64,000 nucleotides of DNA from Prosopocoilus inquinatus (GCA_036172665.1 JAYKNF010000019.1:761001-825000), one strand, 5' to 3'; numbered from the stretch's first letter, positions 36,931 through 51,408 are shown. Notes: generated by a model not told the origin, from the sequence alone. A program made the numbers and translations.

Positions 36931-39900
36931 TCATCAGAGTTACTGGAGTCCATCCAATCGTCAAATAACATGATAGATGAGTAAGGATCGATTAGATACA
37001 TCACAGGAACAACGCTAATACGTGTTGTTTCGTTTAAAACTATTTCCAGCTTCTGCTGCGTCCAAAAACTTTGTATCTCACATCAGACTTACTGGAGTCC
37101 ATCCAAACGTTAAATAAGATGTTAGATAAGTAAGGATCGTTTAGATACATCACAGGAACAACGCTAATACGTGTTGTTTCGTTCAAAATTATTTCCAGCT
37201 TCTGCTGCGTACGAGAACTTTGTATCTCACATCAGAGTTACTGGAGTCCGTCCAAACGTCAAATAACATGATAGATGAGTAAGGATCGTTTAGGTACATC
37301 ACAGGAACATCGCTAATACGTGTTGTTTCGTTTAAAACTATTTCCAGATTCTGCTGCGTCCGAAAACGTCGTATCTCACATCAGAGTTACTGGAGTCCAT
37401 CGAAACGTCAAATAACATGATAGATAAGTAAGGATCGATTAGATACAGCACAGGAACAACGCTAATACGTGTTGTTTCGTTTAAAACTATTTCCAGCTCC
37501 TGCTGCGTCCAAAAACTTTGTATCTCACATCAGACTTACTGGAGTCCATCCAAACGTCAAATAACATGTTAGATAAGTAAGGATCGTTTAGATACATCAC
37601 AGGAACAACGCTAATACGTGTTGTTTCGTTCAAAACTATTTCCAGCTTCTGCTGCGTCCGAGAACTTTGTATCTCACATCAGAGTTACTGGAGTCCGTCC
37701 AAACGTCAAATAACATGATAGATGAGTAAGGATCGTTTAGATACATCACAGGAACATCGCTAATGCGTGTTGTTTCGTTTAAAACTATTTCCAGCTTCTG
37801 CTGCGTCCGAAAACTTCGTAGCTCACATCAGAGTTACTGGAGTCCATCGAAACGTCAAATAACATGATAGATAAGTAAGGATCGATTAGATACATCACAG
37901 GAACAACGCTAATACGTGTTGTTTCGTTTAAAACTATTTCCAGCTTCTGCTGCGTCCGAGAACTTCGTATCTCACGTCAGGGTTACTGGAGTCCATCCAA
38001 ACGTCAAATAACATGATAGATAAGTAAGGATCGATTAGATACATCACAGGAACAACGCTAATACGTGTTGTTTCGTTTAAAACTATTTCCAGCTTCTGCT
38101 GCGTCCGAAAACGTCGTATCTCACATCAGAGTTACTGGAGTCCATCGAAACGTCAAATAACATGATAGATAAGTAAGGATCGATTAGATACAGCACAGGA
38201 ACAACGCTAATACGTGTTGTTTCGTTTAAAACTATTTCCAGCTCCTGCTGCGTCCAAAAACTTTGTATCTCACATCAGACTTACTGGAGTCCATCCAAAC
38301 GTTAAATAACATGTTAGATAAGTAATGATCGTTTAGATACATCACAGGAACAACGCTAATGCGTGTTGTTTCGTTCAAAATTATTTCCAGCATCTGCTGC
38401 GTCCGAGAACTTTTTATCTCACATCAGAGTTACTGAAGTCCGTTCAAACGTCAAATAACATGATAGATGAGTAAGTATCGTTTAGATACATCACAGGAAC
38501 ATCGCTAATGCGTGTTGTTTCGTTTAAAACTATTTCCAGCTTCTGCTGCGTCCGAAAACTTCGTATCTCACATCAGAGTTACTGGAGTCCATCGAAACGT
38601 CAAATAACATGATAGATAAGTAAGGATCGATTAGATACTACACAGGAATAACGCTAATGCGTGTTGTTTCGTTTAAAACTATTTCCAGCTTCTGCTGCGT
38701 CCGAGAACATCGTATCTCACGTCAGGGTTACTGGAGTCCATCGAAACGCCAAATAACATGATATATGAGTTAGGATCGATTAGATACAGCACAGGAACAA
38801 CGCTAATACGTGTTGTTTCGTTTAAAACTATTTCCAGCTCCTGCTGCGTCCAAAAACTTTGTATCTCACATCAGACTTACTGGAGTCCATCCAAACGTCA
38901 AATAACATGTTAGATAAGTAAGGATCGTTTAGATACATCACAGGAACAACGCTAATACGTGTTGTTTCGTTCAAAACTATTTCTAGCTTCTACTGCGTCC
39001 GAGAACTTTGAATCTCTCATCAGAGTTACTGGAGTCCGTCCAAACGTCAAATAACATGATAGATGAGTAAGGATCGATTAGATACATCACAGGAACAACG
39101 CTAATACGTGTTGTTTCGTTTAAAACTATTTCTAGCTTCAGCTGCGTCCGAGAACTTCGTATCTCACATCTAAGTTACTGGAGTCCATCGAAACGCCAAA
39201 TAACATGATAGATGAGTAAGGATCGATTAGATACATCACAGGAATAACGCTAATGCGTGTTGTTTCGTTTAAAACTATTTCCAGCTTCTGCTGCGTCCGA
39301 GAACATCGTATCTCACGTCAGGGTTACTGGAGTCCATCCAAACGTCAAATAACATGATAGATAAGTAAGGATCGATTAGATACAGCACAGGAACAACGCT
39401 AATACGTGTTGTTTCGTTCAAAACTATTTCCAGCTTCTGCTGCGTCCGAAATCTTTGTATCTCTCATCAGACTTACTGGAGTCCATCCAAACGTCAAATA
39501 ACATGGTAGATAAGTAAGGATCGTTTAGATGCATCACAGGAACAACGCTAATACGTGTTGTTTCGTTCAAAACTATTTCCAGCTTCTACTGCGTCCGAGA
39601 ACTTTGTATCTCTCATCATAGTTACTGGAGTCCGTCCAAACGTCAAATAACATGATAGATGAGTAAGGATCGATTAGGTACATCACAGGAACAACGCTAA
39701 TACGTGTTGTTTCATTTAAAACTATTTCCAGCTTCAGCTGCGTCCGAGAACTTCGTATCTCACATCAGAGTTACTGGAGCCCATCGAAACATCAAATAAC
39801 ATGATAGATAAGTAAGGATCGATTAGATACATCACAGGAACAACGCTAATACGTGTTGTTTCGTTCAAAACTATTTCCAGCTTCTGCTGCGTCCGAGAAC

Positions 39901-40529
39901 TTCGTATCTCACATCTAAGTTACTGGAGTCCATCGAAACGCCAAATAACATGATAGATGAGTAAGGATCGATTAGATACATCACAGGAATAACGCTAATG
40001 CGTGTTGTTTCGTTTAAAACTATTTCCAGCTTCTGCTGCGTCCGAGAACATCGTATCTCACGTCAGGGTTACTGGAGTCCATCCAAACGTCAAATAACAT
40101 GATAGATAAGTAAGGATCGATTAGATACAGCACAGGAACAACGCTAATACGTGTTGTTTCGTTCAAAACTATTTCCAGCTTCTGCTGCGTCCGAAATCTT
40201 TGTATCTCTCATCAGACTTACTGGAGTCCATCCAAACGTCAAATAACATGGTAGATAAGTAAGGATCGTTTAGATACATCACAGGAACAACGCTAATTCG
40301 TGTTGTTTCGTTTAAAACTATTTCCAGCTCCTGCTGCGTCCAAAAACTTTGTATCTCACATCAGACTTACTGGAGTCCATCCAAACGTCAAATAACATGT
40401 TAGATAAGTAAGGATCGTTTAGATGCATCACAGGAACAACGCTAATACGTGTTGTTTCGTTCAAAACTATTTCCAGCTTCTACTGCGTCCGAGAACTTTG
40501 TATCTCTCATCATAGTTACTGGAGTCCGT

Positions 40530-40680
40530 CCAAACGTCAAATAACATGATAGATGAGTAAGGATCGATTAGGTACGTTACACAGGAACAACGCTAATACG
40601 TGTTATTTCATTTAAAACTATTTCCAGCTTCAGCTGCGTCCGAGAACTTCGTATCTCACATCAGAGTTACTGGAGTCCAT
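40530..40680. repeat. 151-bp monomer with a 2-bp insertion (tracer 1)
   Basis: This monomer reads TTAGGTACGTTACACAGG where related copies read TTAGGTACATCACAGG, a net gain of 2 bp near 40572. The same allele is present at 43554, 51451, 54135 and 58905 and nowhere in the left 40 kb. Because an identical complex change is unlikely to arise repeatedly, the five copies descend from one event and were spread by duplication. The flanking monomer (TTCATTTAAAAC with CTTCAGCTGCGTCC) is also shared. Confidence 0.92.
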
Positions 40681-43490
40681 CGAAACGTCAAATAACATGA
40701 TAGATAAGTAAGGATCGATTAGATACATCACAGGAACAACGCTAATACGTGTTGTTTCGTTCAAAACTATTTCCAGCTTCTGCTGCGTCCGAGAACTTTG
40801 AATCTCTCATCAGAGTTACTGGAGTCCGTCCAAACGTCAAATAACATGATAGATGAGTAAGGATCGTTTAGGTACATCACAGGAACATCGCTAATACGTG
40901 TTGTTTCGTTTAAAACTATTTCCAGATTCTGCTGCGTCCGAAAACGTCGTATCTCACATCAGAGTTACTGGAGTCCATCGAAACGTCAAATAACATGATA
41001 GATAAGTAAGGATCGATTAGATACAGCACAGGAACAACGCTAATACGTGTTGTTTCGTTTAAAACTATTTCCAGCTCCTGCTGCGTCCAAAAACTTTGTA
41101 TCTCACATCAGACTTACTGGAGTCCATCCAAACGTCAAATAACATGTTAGATAAGTAAGGATCGTTTAGATACATCACAGGAACAACGCTAATACGTGTT
41201 GTTTCGTTCAAAACTATTTCCAGCTTCTGCTGCGTCCGAAAACTTCGTAGCTCACATCAGAGTTACTGGAGTCCATCGAAACGTCAAATAACATGATAGA
41301 TAAGTAAGGATCGATTAGATACAGCACAGGAACAACGCTAATACCTGTTGTTTCGTTTGAAACTATTTCCAGCTTCAGCTGCGTCCGAGAACTTCGTATC
41401 TCACATCAAAGTTACTGGAGTCCATCGAAACGCCAAATAACATGATAAATGAGTAAGGATCGATTAGATACATCACAGGAACAACGCTAATGCGTGTTGT
41501 TTCGTTTAAAACTATTTCCAGCTCCTGCTGCGTCCGAGAACTTTGTATCTCACATCAGAGTTACTGGAGTCTGTCCAAACGTCAAATAACATGATAGATG
41601 AGTAAGGATCGTTTAGATACATCACAGGAACAACGCTAATACGTGTTGTTTCGTTTAAAACTATTTCCAGCTCCTGCTGCGTCCAAAAACTTTGTATCTC
41701 ACATCAGACTTACTGGAGTCCATCCAAACGTCAAATAACATGTTAGATAAGTAAGGATCGTTTAGATACATCACAGGAACAACGCTAATACGTGTTGTTT
41801 CGTTCAAAACTATTTCCAGCTTCTACTGCGTCCGAGAACTTTGAATCTCTCATCAGAGTTACTGGAGTCAGTCCAAACGTCAATTAACATGATAGATGAG
41901 TAAGGATCGATTAGATACATCACAGGAACAACGCTAATACGTGTTGTATAGTTTAAAACTATTTCCAGCTTCTGCTGCGTCCGAAAACTTCGTATCTCAC
42001 ATCAGAGTTACTGGAGTCCATCGAAACGTCAAATAATATGATAGATAAGTAAGGATCGATTAGATACAGCACAGGAACAACGCTAATACGTGTTGTTTCG
42101 TTTAAAACTATTTCCAGCTCCTGCTGCGTCGCAAAACTTTTTATCTCACATCAGACTTACTGGAGTCCATCCAAACGTCAAATAACATGTTAGATAAGTA
42201 AGGATCCTTTAGATACATCACAGGAACAACGCTAATAGGTGTTGTTTCGTTCAAAATTATTTCCAGCTTCTGCTGCGTCCGAGAACTTTGTATCTCACAT
42301 CACAGTTACTGGAGTCCGTCGAAACGTCAAATAACATGATAGATGAGTAAGGATCGATTAGATACATCACAGGAACAACGCTAATACGTGTTGTTTCGTT
42401 TAAAATTATTTCCAGCTTCTGCTGCGTCCGAGAACTTCGTATCTCACGTCAGGGTTACTGGAGTCCATCCAAACGTCAAATAACATGATAGATAAGTAAG
42501 GATCGATTAGATACATCACAGGAACAACGCTAATACGTGTTGTTTCGTTTAAAACTATTTCCAGCTTCTGCTGCGTCCGAAAACGTCGTATCTCACATCA
42601 GAGTTACTGGAGTCCATCGAAACGTCAAATAACATGATAGATAAGTAAGGATCGATTAGATACAGCACAGGAACAACGCTAATACGTGTTGTTTCGTTTA
42701 AAACTATTTCCAGCTCCTGCTGCGTCCAAAAACTTTGTATCTCACATCAGACTTACTGGAGTCCATCCAAACGTCAAATAACATGTTAGATAAGTAAGGA
42801 TCGTTTAGATACATCACAGGAACGACGCTAATGCGTGTTGTTTCGTTCAAAATTATTTCCAGCTTCTGCTGCGTCCGAGAACTTTTTATCTCACATCAGA
42901 GTTACTGGAGTCCGTTCAAACGTCAAATAACATGATAGATGAGTAAGTATCGTTTAGATACATCACAGGAACATCGCTAATGCGTGTTGTTTCGTTTAAA
43001 ACTATTTCCAGCTTCTGCTGCGTCCGAAAACTTCGTATCTCACATCAGAGTTACTGGAGTCCATCGAAACGTCAAATAACATGATAGATAAGTAAGGATC
43101 GATTAGATACTACACAGGAATAACGCTAATGCGTGTTGTTTCGTTTAAAACTATTTCCAGCTTCTGCTGCGGCCGAGAACATCGTATCTCACGTCAGGGT
43201 TACTGGAGTCCATCGAAACGCCAAATAACATGATATATGAGTTAGGATCGATTAGATACAGCACAGGAACAACGCTAATACGTGTTGTTTCGTTTAAAAC
43301 TATTTCCAGCTCCTGCTGCGTCCAAAAACTTTGTATCTCACATCAGACTTACTGGAGTCCATCCAAACGTCAAATAACATGTTAGATAAGTAAGGATCGT
43401 TTAGATACATCACAGGAACAACGCTAATACGTGTTGTTTCGTTCAAAACTATTTCTAGCTTCTACTGCGTCCGAGAACTTTGAATCTCTC
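40572..43490. repeat. Higher-order segment F, copy 1
   Basis: This stretch matches 54135-57205. The offset is 91 monomers (+4 bp) near 40861 and 54424, and 92 monomers (+4 bp) from 41241 and 54953 on. Shared features are the 2-bp insertion tracer, CGTTTAGGTACATC with CCAGATTCTGCTG, CTTCGTAGCTCAC, AATACCTGTTGTTTCGTTTGAAAC, the right-family marker monomer (41873 and 55585), ATCACAGTTACTGG and TGCGGCCGAGAAC. The change of offset shows one monomer gained or lost inside one copy. Confidence 0.82.
41873..42021. repeat. Right-family marker monomer, copy 1
   Basis: This is the right-hand version of the marker monomer. It is preceded by GGAGTCAGT rather than GGAGTCCGT, reads GTGTTGTATAG rather than GTGTTGTATCG, and the following monomer has TAATATG rather than TAACATG. 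The same linked set occurs at 46345, 48429, 55585 and 63035. The left-hand version, lacking all three changes, starts at 1, 3428, 9090, 13262, 27716 and 31590. The monomer two units further on carries the rare GGATCC site. Confidence 0.88.
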
Positions 43491-43511
43491 ATCAGACTTA
43501 CTGGAGTCCGT

Positions 43512-43662
43512 CCAAACGTCAAATAACATGATAGATGAGTAAGGATCGATTAGGTACGTTACACAGGAACAACGCTAATACGTGTTGTTTCATTTAAAAC
43601 TATTTCCAGCTTCAGCTGCGTCCGAGAACTTCGTATCTCACATCAGAGTTACTGGAGTCCAT
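43512..43662. repeat. 151-bp monomer with a 2-bp insertion (tracer 2)
   Basis: This is the second copy of the GTACGTTACACAGG allele (43554). It lies directly next to a monomer with TTTCTAGCTTCTACTG and TTGAATCTCTCATCAGACTT. At 50.0-51.5 kb the same flanking monomers are separated by about nine others. A block of monomers has therefore been deleted here, or inserted there, with the register preserved. Confidence 0.88.
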
Positions 43663-44322
43663 CGAAACGTCAAATAACATGATAGATAAGTAAGGATCGA
43701 TTAGATACATCACAGGAACAACGCTAATGCGTGTTGTTTCGTTTAAAACTATTTCCAGCTTCTGCTGCGTCCGAAAACGTCGTATCTCACATCAGAGCTA
43801 CTGGAGTCCATCGAAACGCCAAATAACATGATAGATGAGTAAGGATCGATTAGATACATCACAGGAACAACGCTAATGCGTGTTGTTTCGTTTAAAACTA
43901 TTTCCAGCTTCTGCTGCGTCCGAAAACGTCGTATCTCACATCAGAGTTACTGGAGTCCATCGAAACGCCAAATAACATGATAGATGAGTAAGGATCGATT
44001 AGATACATCACAGGAACAACGCTAATACGTGTTGTTTCATTTAAAACTATTTCCAGCTTCAGCTGCGTCCGAGAACTTCGTATCTCACATCAAAGTTACT
44101 GGAGTCCATCGAAACGCCTAATGACATGATAGATGAGTAAGGATAGATTAGATACATCACAGGAACAACGCTAATGCGTGTTGTTTCGTTTAAAACTATT
44201 TCCAGCTTCTGCTGCGTCCGAAAACGTCGTATCTCACATCAGAGCTACTGGAGTCCATCGAAACGCCAAATAACATGATAGATGAGTAAGGATCGATTAG
44301 ATACAGCACAGGAACAACGCTA

Positions 44323-45856
44323 ATGCGTGTTGTTTCGTTTAAAACTATTTCCAGCTTCTGCTGCGTCCGAAAACGTCGTATCTCACATCAGAGCTACTGG
44401 AGTCCATCGAAACGCCAAATAACATGATAGATGAGTAAGGATCGATTAGACACATCACAGGAACAACGCTAATACGTGTTGTTTCATTTAAAATTATTTC
44501 CAGCTTCAGCTGCGTCCGAGAACTTCGTATCTCACATCAAAGTTACTGGAGTCTATCGAAACGCCAAATAACATTATAGATGAGTAAGGATCGATTAGAT
44601 ACATCACAGGAACAACGCTAATACGTGTTGTTTCGTTCAAAACTATTTCCAGCTTCTGCTGCGTCCAAAAACATTGTATCTCACATCAGAGTTACTGAAG
44701 TCCATCCAAACGTAAAATAACATGATAGATGAGTAAGGATCGATTAGATACATCACAGGAACATCGCTAATAGGTGTTGTTTCGTTCAAAACTATTTCCA
44801 GCTTCTGCTGCGTCCGAAATCTTTGTATCTCTCATCAGAGATACTGGAGTCCATCCAAACGTAAAATAACATGATAGATGAGTAAGGATCGATTAGATAC
44901 ATCACAGGAACATCGCTAATAGGTGTTGTTTCGTTTAAAACTATTTCCAGCTTCTGCTGCGTCCGAAAATTTCGTATCTCACATTAGAGTTACTGGAGTC
45001 CATCCAAACGTCAAATAACATGATAGATAAGTAAGGATCGATTAGATACAGCACAGGAACAACGCTAATACGTGTTGTTTCGTTTAAAACTATTTCCAGC
45101 TTCAGCTGCGTCCGAGAACTTCGTATCTCACATCAAAGTTACTGGAGTCCATCGAAACGCCAAATAACATGATAGATGAGTAAGGATCGATTAGATACAT
45201 CACAGGAACATCGCTAATAGGTGTTGTTTCGTTCAAAACTATTTCCAGCTTCTGCTGCGTCCGAAAACGTCGTATCTCACATCAGAGCTACTGGAGTCCA
45301 TCGAAACGCCAAATAACATGATATATGAGTTAGGATCGATTAGATACAGCACAGGAACAACGCTAATACGTGTTGTTTCGTTTAAAACTATTTCCAGCTC
45401 CTGCTGCGTCCAAAAACTTTGTATCTCACATCAGACTTACTGGAGTCCATCCAAACGTCAAATAACATGTTAGATAAGTAAGGATCGTTTAGATACATCA
45501 CAGGAACAACGCTAATAGGTGTTGTTTCGTTCAAAACTATTTCCAGCTTCTGCTGCGTCCGAAATCTTTATATCTCTCATCAGAGTCACTGGAGTCCATC
45601 CAAACGTCAAATAACATGATAGATGAGTAAGGATCGATTAGATACATCACAGGAACAACGCTAATACGTGTTGTTTCGTTTAAAACTATTTCCAGCTCCT
45701 GCTGCGTCCCAAAACTTTGTATCTCACATCAGACTTACTGGAGTCCATCCAAACGTCAAATAACATGTTAGATAAGTAAGGATCGTTTAGATACATCACA
45801 GGAACAACGCTAATAGGTGTTGTTTCGTTCAAAACTATTTCCAGCTTCTGCTGCGT
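44323..45856. repeat. Long-range block G, copy 2
   Basis: This is the second copy of the block first seen at 18.69-20.22 kb, with the diagnostic GTCTATCG / ACATTATAG monomer starting at 44557. It differs from the other three copies in a short patch at 45211-45234 (ACATCGCTAATAGG with GTTCAAAAC in place of ACAACGCTAATGCG with GTTTAAAAC), and it lacks the AAATAGCATG change just before. The patch resembles other monomers of the same block and looks like a short conversion tract. Confidence 0.83.
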
Positions 45857-46344
45857 CCGAGAACTTCGTATCTCACATCAAAGTTACTGGAGTCCATCGA
45901 AACGCCAAATAACATGATAAATGAGTAAGGATCGATTAGATACATCACAGGAACAACGCTAATGCGTGTTGTTTCGTTTAAAACTATTTCCAGCTCCTGC
46001 TGCGTCCGAGAACTTTGTATCTCACATCAGAGTTACTGGAGTCTGTCCAAACGTCAAATAACATGATAGATGAGTAAATATCGTTTAGATACATCACAGG
46101 AACAACGCTAATACGTGTTGTTTCGTTTAAAACTATTTCCAGCTCCTGCTGCGTCCAAAAACTTTGTATCTCACATCAGACTTACTGGAGTCCATCCAAA
46201 CGTCAAATAACATGTTAGATAAGTAAGGATCGTTTAGATACATCACAGGAACAACGCTAATACGTGTTGTTTCGTTCAAAACTATTTCCAGCTTCTACTG
46301 CGTCCGAGAACTTTGAATCTCTCATCAGAGTTACTGGAGTCAGT

Positions 46345-48428
46345 CCAAACGTCAATTAACATGATAGATGAGTAAGGATCGATTAGATACATCACAGGAA
46401 CAACGCTAATACGTGTTGTATAGTTTAAAACTATTTCCAGCTTCTGCTGCGTCCGAAAACTTCGTATCTCACATCAGAGTTACTGGAGTCCATCGAAACG
46501 TCAAATAATATGATAGATAAGTAAGGATCGATTAGATACAGCACAGGAACAACGCTAATACGTGTTGTTTCGTTTAAAACTATTTCCAGCTCCTGCTGCG
46601 TCGCAAAACTTTTTATCTCACATCAGACTTACTGGAGTCCATCCAAACGTCAAATAACATGTTAGATAAGTAAGGATCCTTTAGATACATCACAGGAACA
46701 ACGCTAATAGGTGTTGTTTCGTTCAAAATTATTTCCAGCTTCTGCTGCGTCCGAGAACTTTGTATCTCACATCACAGTTACTGGAGTCCGTCGAAACGTC
46801 AAATAACATGATAGATGAGTAAGGATCGATTAGATACATCACAGGAACAACGCTAATACGTGTTGTTTCGTTTAAAATTATTTCCAGCTTCTGCTGCGTC
46901 CGAGAACTTCGTATCTCACGTCAGGGTTACTGGAGTCCATCCAAACGTCAAATAACATGATAGATAAGTAAGGATCGATTAGATACATCACAGGAACAAC
47001 GCTAATACGTGTTGTTTCGTTCAAAACTATTTCCAGCTTCTGCTGCGTCCGAGAACTTTGAATCTCTCATCAGAGTTACTGGAGTCCGTCCAAACGTCAA
47101 ATAACATGATAGATGAGTAAGGATCGATTAGATATATCACAGGAACAACGCTAATACGTGTTGTTTCTTTTAAAATTATTTCCAGCTTCTGCTGCGTCCG
47201 AGAACTTCGTATCTCACATCAGGGTTACTGCTGTCCATCCAAACGTCAAATAACATGATAGATAAGTAAGGATCGATTAGATACATCACAGGAACAACGC
47301 TAATGCGTGTTGTTTCGTTTAAAACTATTTCCAGCTTCTGCTGCGTCCGAAAACGTCGTATCTCACATCAGAGCTACTGGAGTCCATCGAAACGCCAAAT
47401 AACATGATAGATGAGTAAGGATCGATTAGATACATCACAGGAACAACGCTAATGCGTGTTGTTTCGTTTAAAACTATTTCCAGCTTCTGCTGCGTCCGAA
47501 AACGTCGTATCTCACATCAGAGTTACTGGAGTCCATCGAAACGCCAAATAACATGATAGATGAGTAAGGATCGATTAGATACATCACAGGAACAACGCTA
47601 ATACGTGTTGTTTCATTTAAAACTATTTCCAGCTTCAGCTGCGTCCGAGAACTTCGTATCTCACATCAAAGTTACTGGAGTCCATCGAAACGCCTAATGA
47701 CATGATAGATGAGTAAGGATAGATTAGATACATCACAGGAACAACGCTAATGCGTGTTGTTTCGTTTAAAACTATTTCCAGCTTCTGCTGCGTCCGAAAA
47801 CGTCGTATCTCACATCAGAGCTACTGGAGTCCATCGAAACGCCAAATAACATGATAGATGAGTAAGGATCGATTAGATACAGCACAGGAACAACGCTAAT
47901 GCGTGTTGTTTCGTTTAAAACTATTTCCAGCTTCTGCTGCGTCCGAAAACGTCGTATCTCACATCAGAGCTACTGGAGTCCATCGAAACGCCAAATAACA
48001 TGATAGATAGAAGGATCGATTAGATACATCACAGGAACAACGCTAATGCGTGTTGTTTCGTTTAAAACTATTTCCAGCTCCTGCTGCGTCCGAGAACTTT
48101 GTATCTCACATCAGAGTTACTGGAGTCTGTCCAAACGTCAAATAACATGATAGATGAGTAAATATCGTTTAGATACATCACAGGAACAACGCTAATACGT
48201 GTTGTTTCGTTTAAAACTATTTCCAGCTCCTGCTGCGTCCAAAAACTTTGTATCTCACATCAGACTTACTGGAGTCCATCCAAACGTCAAATAACATGTT
48301 AGATAAGTAAGGATCGTTTAGATACATCACAGGAACAACGCTAATACGTGTTGTTTCGTTCAAAACTATTTCCAGCTTCTACTGCGTCCGAGAACTTTGA
48401 ATCTCTCATCAGAGTTACTGGAGTCAGT
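46345..48428. repeat. Short 14-mer unit between right-family markers
   Basis: Right-family marker monomers start at 46345 and 48429, 2,084 bp apart: 14 x 149 minus the 2-bp deletion near 48008. This is the shortest spacing between markers. The unit begins like the one at 41873 (matching to about 47028 at 30 monomers, 4,472 bp including a 2-bp insertion) and then switches to the GATATATCAC / GGGTTACTGCTG monomers also found at 51.75, 59.2 and 61.74 kb. Confidence 0.82.
47984..48130. repeat. 147-bp monomer with a 2-bp deletion (tracer)
   Basis: This monomer reads GATAGATAGAAGG (from 48002) where others read GATAGATGAGTAAGG, a loss of 2 bp. The only other copy is at 62590-62736, 98 monomers away, with matching flanks on both sides (GATATATCAC monomers upstream, AGTAAATATCG downstream). 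The pair shows that at least the 47.1-49.4 kb region was copied to 61.7-64.0 kb, or the reverse, as one piece. Confidence 0.9.
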
Positions 48429-50388
48429 CCAAACGTCAATTAACATGATAGATGAGTAAGGATCGATTAGATACATCACAGGAACAACGCTAATACGTGT
48501 TGTATAGTTTAAAACTATTTCCAGCTTCTGCTGCGTCCGAAAACTTCGTATCTCACATCAGAGTTACTGGAGTCCATCGAAACGTCAAATAATATGATAG
48601 ATAAGTAAGGATCGATTAGATACAGCACAGGAACAACGCTAATACGTGTTGTTTCGTTTAAAACTATTTCCAGCTCCTGCTGCGTCGCAAAACTTTTTAT
48701 CTCACATCAGACTTACTGGAGTCCATCCAAACGTCAAATAACATGTTAGATAAGTAAGGATCCTTTAGATACATCACAGGAACAACGCTAATAGGTGTTG
48801 TTTCGTTCAAAATTATTTCCAGCTTCTGCTGCGTCCGAGAACTTTGTATCTCACATCACAGTTACTGGAGTCCGTCGAAACGTCAAATAACATGATAGAT
48901 GAGTAAGGATCGATTAGATACATCACAGGAACAACGCTAATACGTGTTGTTTCGTTTAAAATTATTTCCAGCTTCTGCTGCGTCCGAGAACTTCGTATCT
49001 CACGTCAGGGTTACTGGAGTCCATCCAAACGTCAAATAACATGATAGATAAGTAAGGATCGATTAGATACATCACAGGAACAACGCTAATACGTGTTGTT
49101 TCGTTTAAAACTATTTCCAGCTTCTGCTGCGTCCGAAAACGTCGTATCTCACATCAGAGTTACTGGAGTCCATCGAAACGTCAAATAACATGATAGATAA
49201 GTAAGGATCGATTAGATACAGCACAGGAACAACGCTAATACGTGTTGTTTCGTTTAAAACTATTTCCAGCTCCTGCTGCGTCCAAAAACTTTGTATCTCA
49301 CATCAGACTTACTGGAGTCCATCCAAACGTCAAATAACATGTTAGATAAGTAAGGATCGTTTAGATACATCACAGGAACGACGCTAATGCGTGTTGTTTC
49401 GTTCAAAATTATTTCCAGCTTCTGCTGCGTCCGAGAACTTTTTATCTCACATCAGAGTTACTGGAGTCCGTTCAAACGTCAAATAACATGATAGATGAGT
49501 AAGTATCGTTTAGATACATCACAGGAACATCGCTAATGCGTGTTGTTTCGTTTAAAACTATTTCCAGCTTCTGCTGCGTCCGAAAACTTCGTATCTCACA
49601 TCAGAGTTACTGGAGTCCATCGAAACGTCAAATAACATGATAGATAAGTAAGGATCGATTAGATACTACACAGGAATAACGCTAATGCGTGTTGTTTCGT
49701 TTAAAACTATTTCCAGCTTCTGCTGCGGCCGAGAACATCGTATCTCACGTCAGGGTTACTGGAGTCCATCGAAACGCCAAATAACATGATATATGAGTTA
49801 GGATCGATTAGATACAGCACAGGAACAACGCTAATACGTGTTGTTTCGTTTAAAACTATTTCCAGCTCCTGCTGCGTCCAAAAACTTTGTATCTCACATC
49901 AGACTTACTGGAGTCCATCCAAACGTCAAATAACATGTTAGATAAGTAAGGATCGTTTAGATACATCACAGGAACAACGCTAATACGTGTTGTTTCGTTC
50001 AAAACTATTTCTAGCTTCTACTGCGTCCGAGAACTTTGAATCTCTCATCAGAGTTACTGGAGTCCGTCCAAACGTCAAATAACATGATAGATGAGTAAGG
50101 ATCGATTAGATACATCACAGGAACAACGCTAATACGTGTTGTTTCGTTTAAAACTATTTCTAGCTTCAGCTGCGTCCGAGAACTTCGTATCTCACATCTA
50201 AGTTACTGGAGTCCATCGAAACGCCAAATAACATGATAGATGAGTAAGGATCGATTAGATACATCACAGGAATAACGCTAATGCGTGTTGTTTCGTTTAA
50301 AACTATTTCCAGCTTCTGCTGCGTCCGAGAACATCGTATCTCACGTCAGGGTTACTGGAGTCCATCCAAACGTCAAATAACATGTTAG
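48015..50388. repeat. Right-hand 48-mer relation, copy 1
   Basis: This segment matches 55171-57536 at 48 monomers plus 4 bp of insertions (7,156 bp, for example the markers at 48429 and 55585, and TTTCTAGCTTCAG at 50161 and 57317). At about 50388 two monomers present at 57.54-57.84 kb are missing here, and the match continues at 50 monomers. The 48- and 50-monomer units are thus one HOR with a two-monomer deletion in this copy. Confidence 0.83.
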
Positions 50389-51408
50389 ATAAGTAAGGAT
50401 CGTTTAGATGCATCACAGGAACAACGCTAATACGTGTTGTTTCGTTCAAAACTATTTCCAGCTTCTACTGCGTCCGAGAACTTTGTATCTCTCATCATAG
50501 TTACTGGAGTCCGTCCAAACTTCAAATAACATGATAGATGAGTAAGGATCGATTAGGTACATCACAGGAACAACGCTAATACGTGTTGTTTCATTTAAAA
50601 CTATTTCCAGCTTCAGCTGCGTCCGAGAACTTCGTATCTCACATCAGAGTTACTGGAGTCCATCGAAACGTCAAATAACATGATAGATAAGTAAGGATCG
50701 ATTAGATACATCACAGGAACAACGCTAATACGTGTTGTTTCGTTCAAAACTATTTCCAGCTTCTGCTGCGTCCGAGAACTTCGTATCTCACATCTAAGTT
50801 ACTGGAGTCCATCGAAACGCCAAATAACATGATAGATGAGTAAGGATCGATTAGATACATCACAGGAATAACGCTAATGCGTGTTGTTTCGTTTAAAACT
50901 ATTTCCAGCTTCTGCTGCGTCCGAGAACATCGTATCTCACGTCAGGGTTACTGGAGTCCATCCAAACGTCAAATAACATGATAGATAAGTAAGGATCGAT
51001 TAGATACAGCACAGGAACAACGCTAATACGTGTTGTTTCGTTCAAAACTATTTCCAGCTTCTGCGGCGTCCGAAATCTTTGTATCTCTCATCAGACTTAC
51101 TGGAGTCCATCCAAACGTCAAATAACATGGTAGATAAGTAAGGATCGTTTAGATACATCACAGGAACAACGCTAATTCGTGTTGTTTCGTTTAAAACTAT
51201 TTCCAGCTCCTGCTGCGTCCAAAAACTTTGTATCTCACATCAGACTTACTGGAGTCCATCCAAACGTCAAATAACATGTTAGATAAGTAAGGATCGTTTA
51301 GATGCATCACAGGAACAACGCTAATACGTGTTGTTTCGTTCAAAACTATTTCCAGCTTCTACTGCGTCCGAGAACTTTGTATCTCTCATCATAGTTACTG
51401 GAGTCCGT

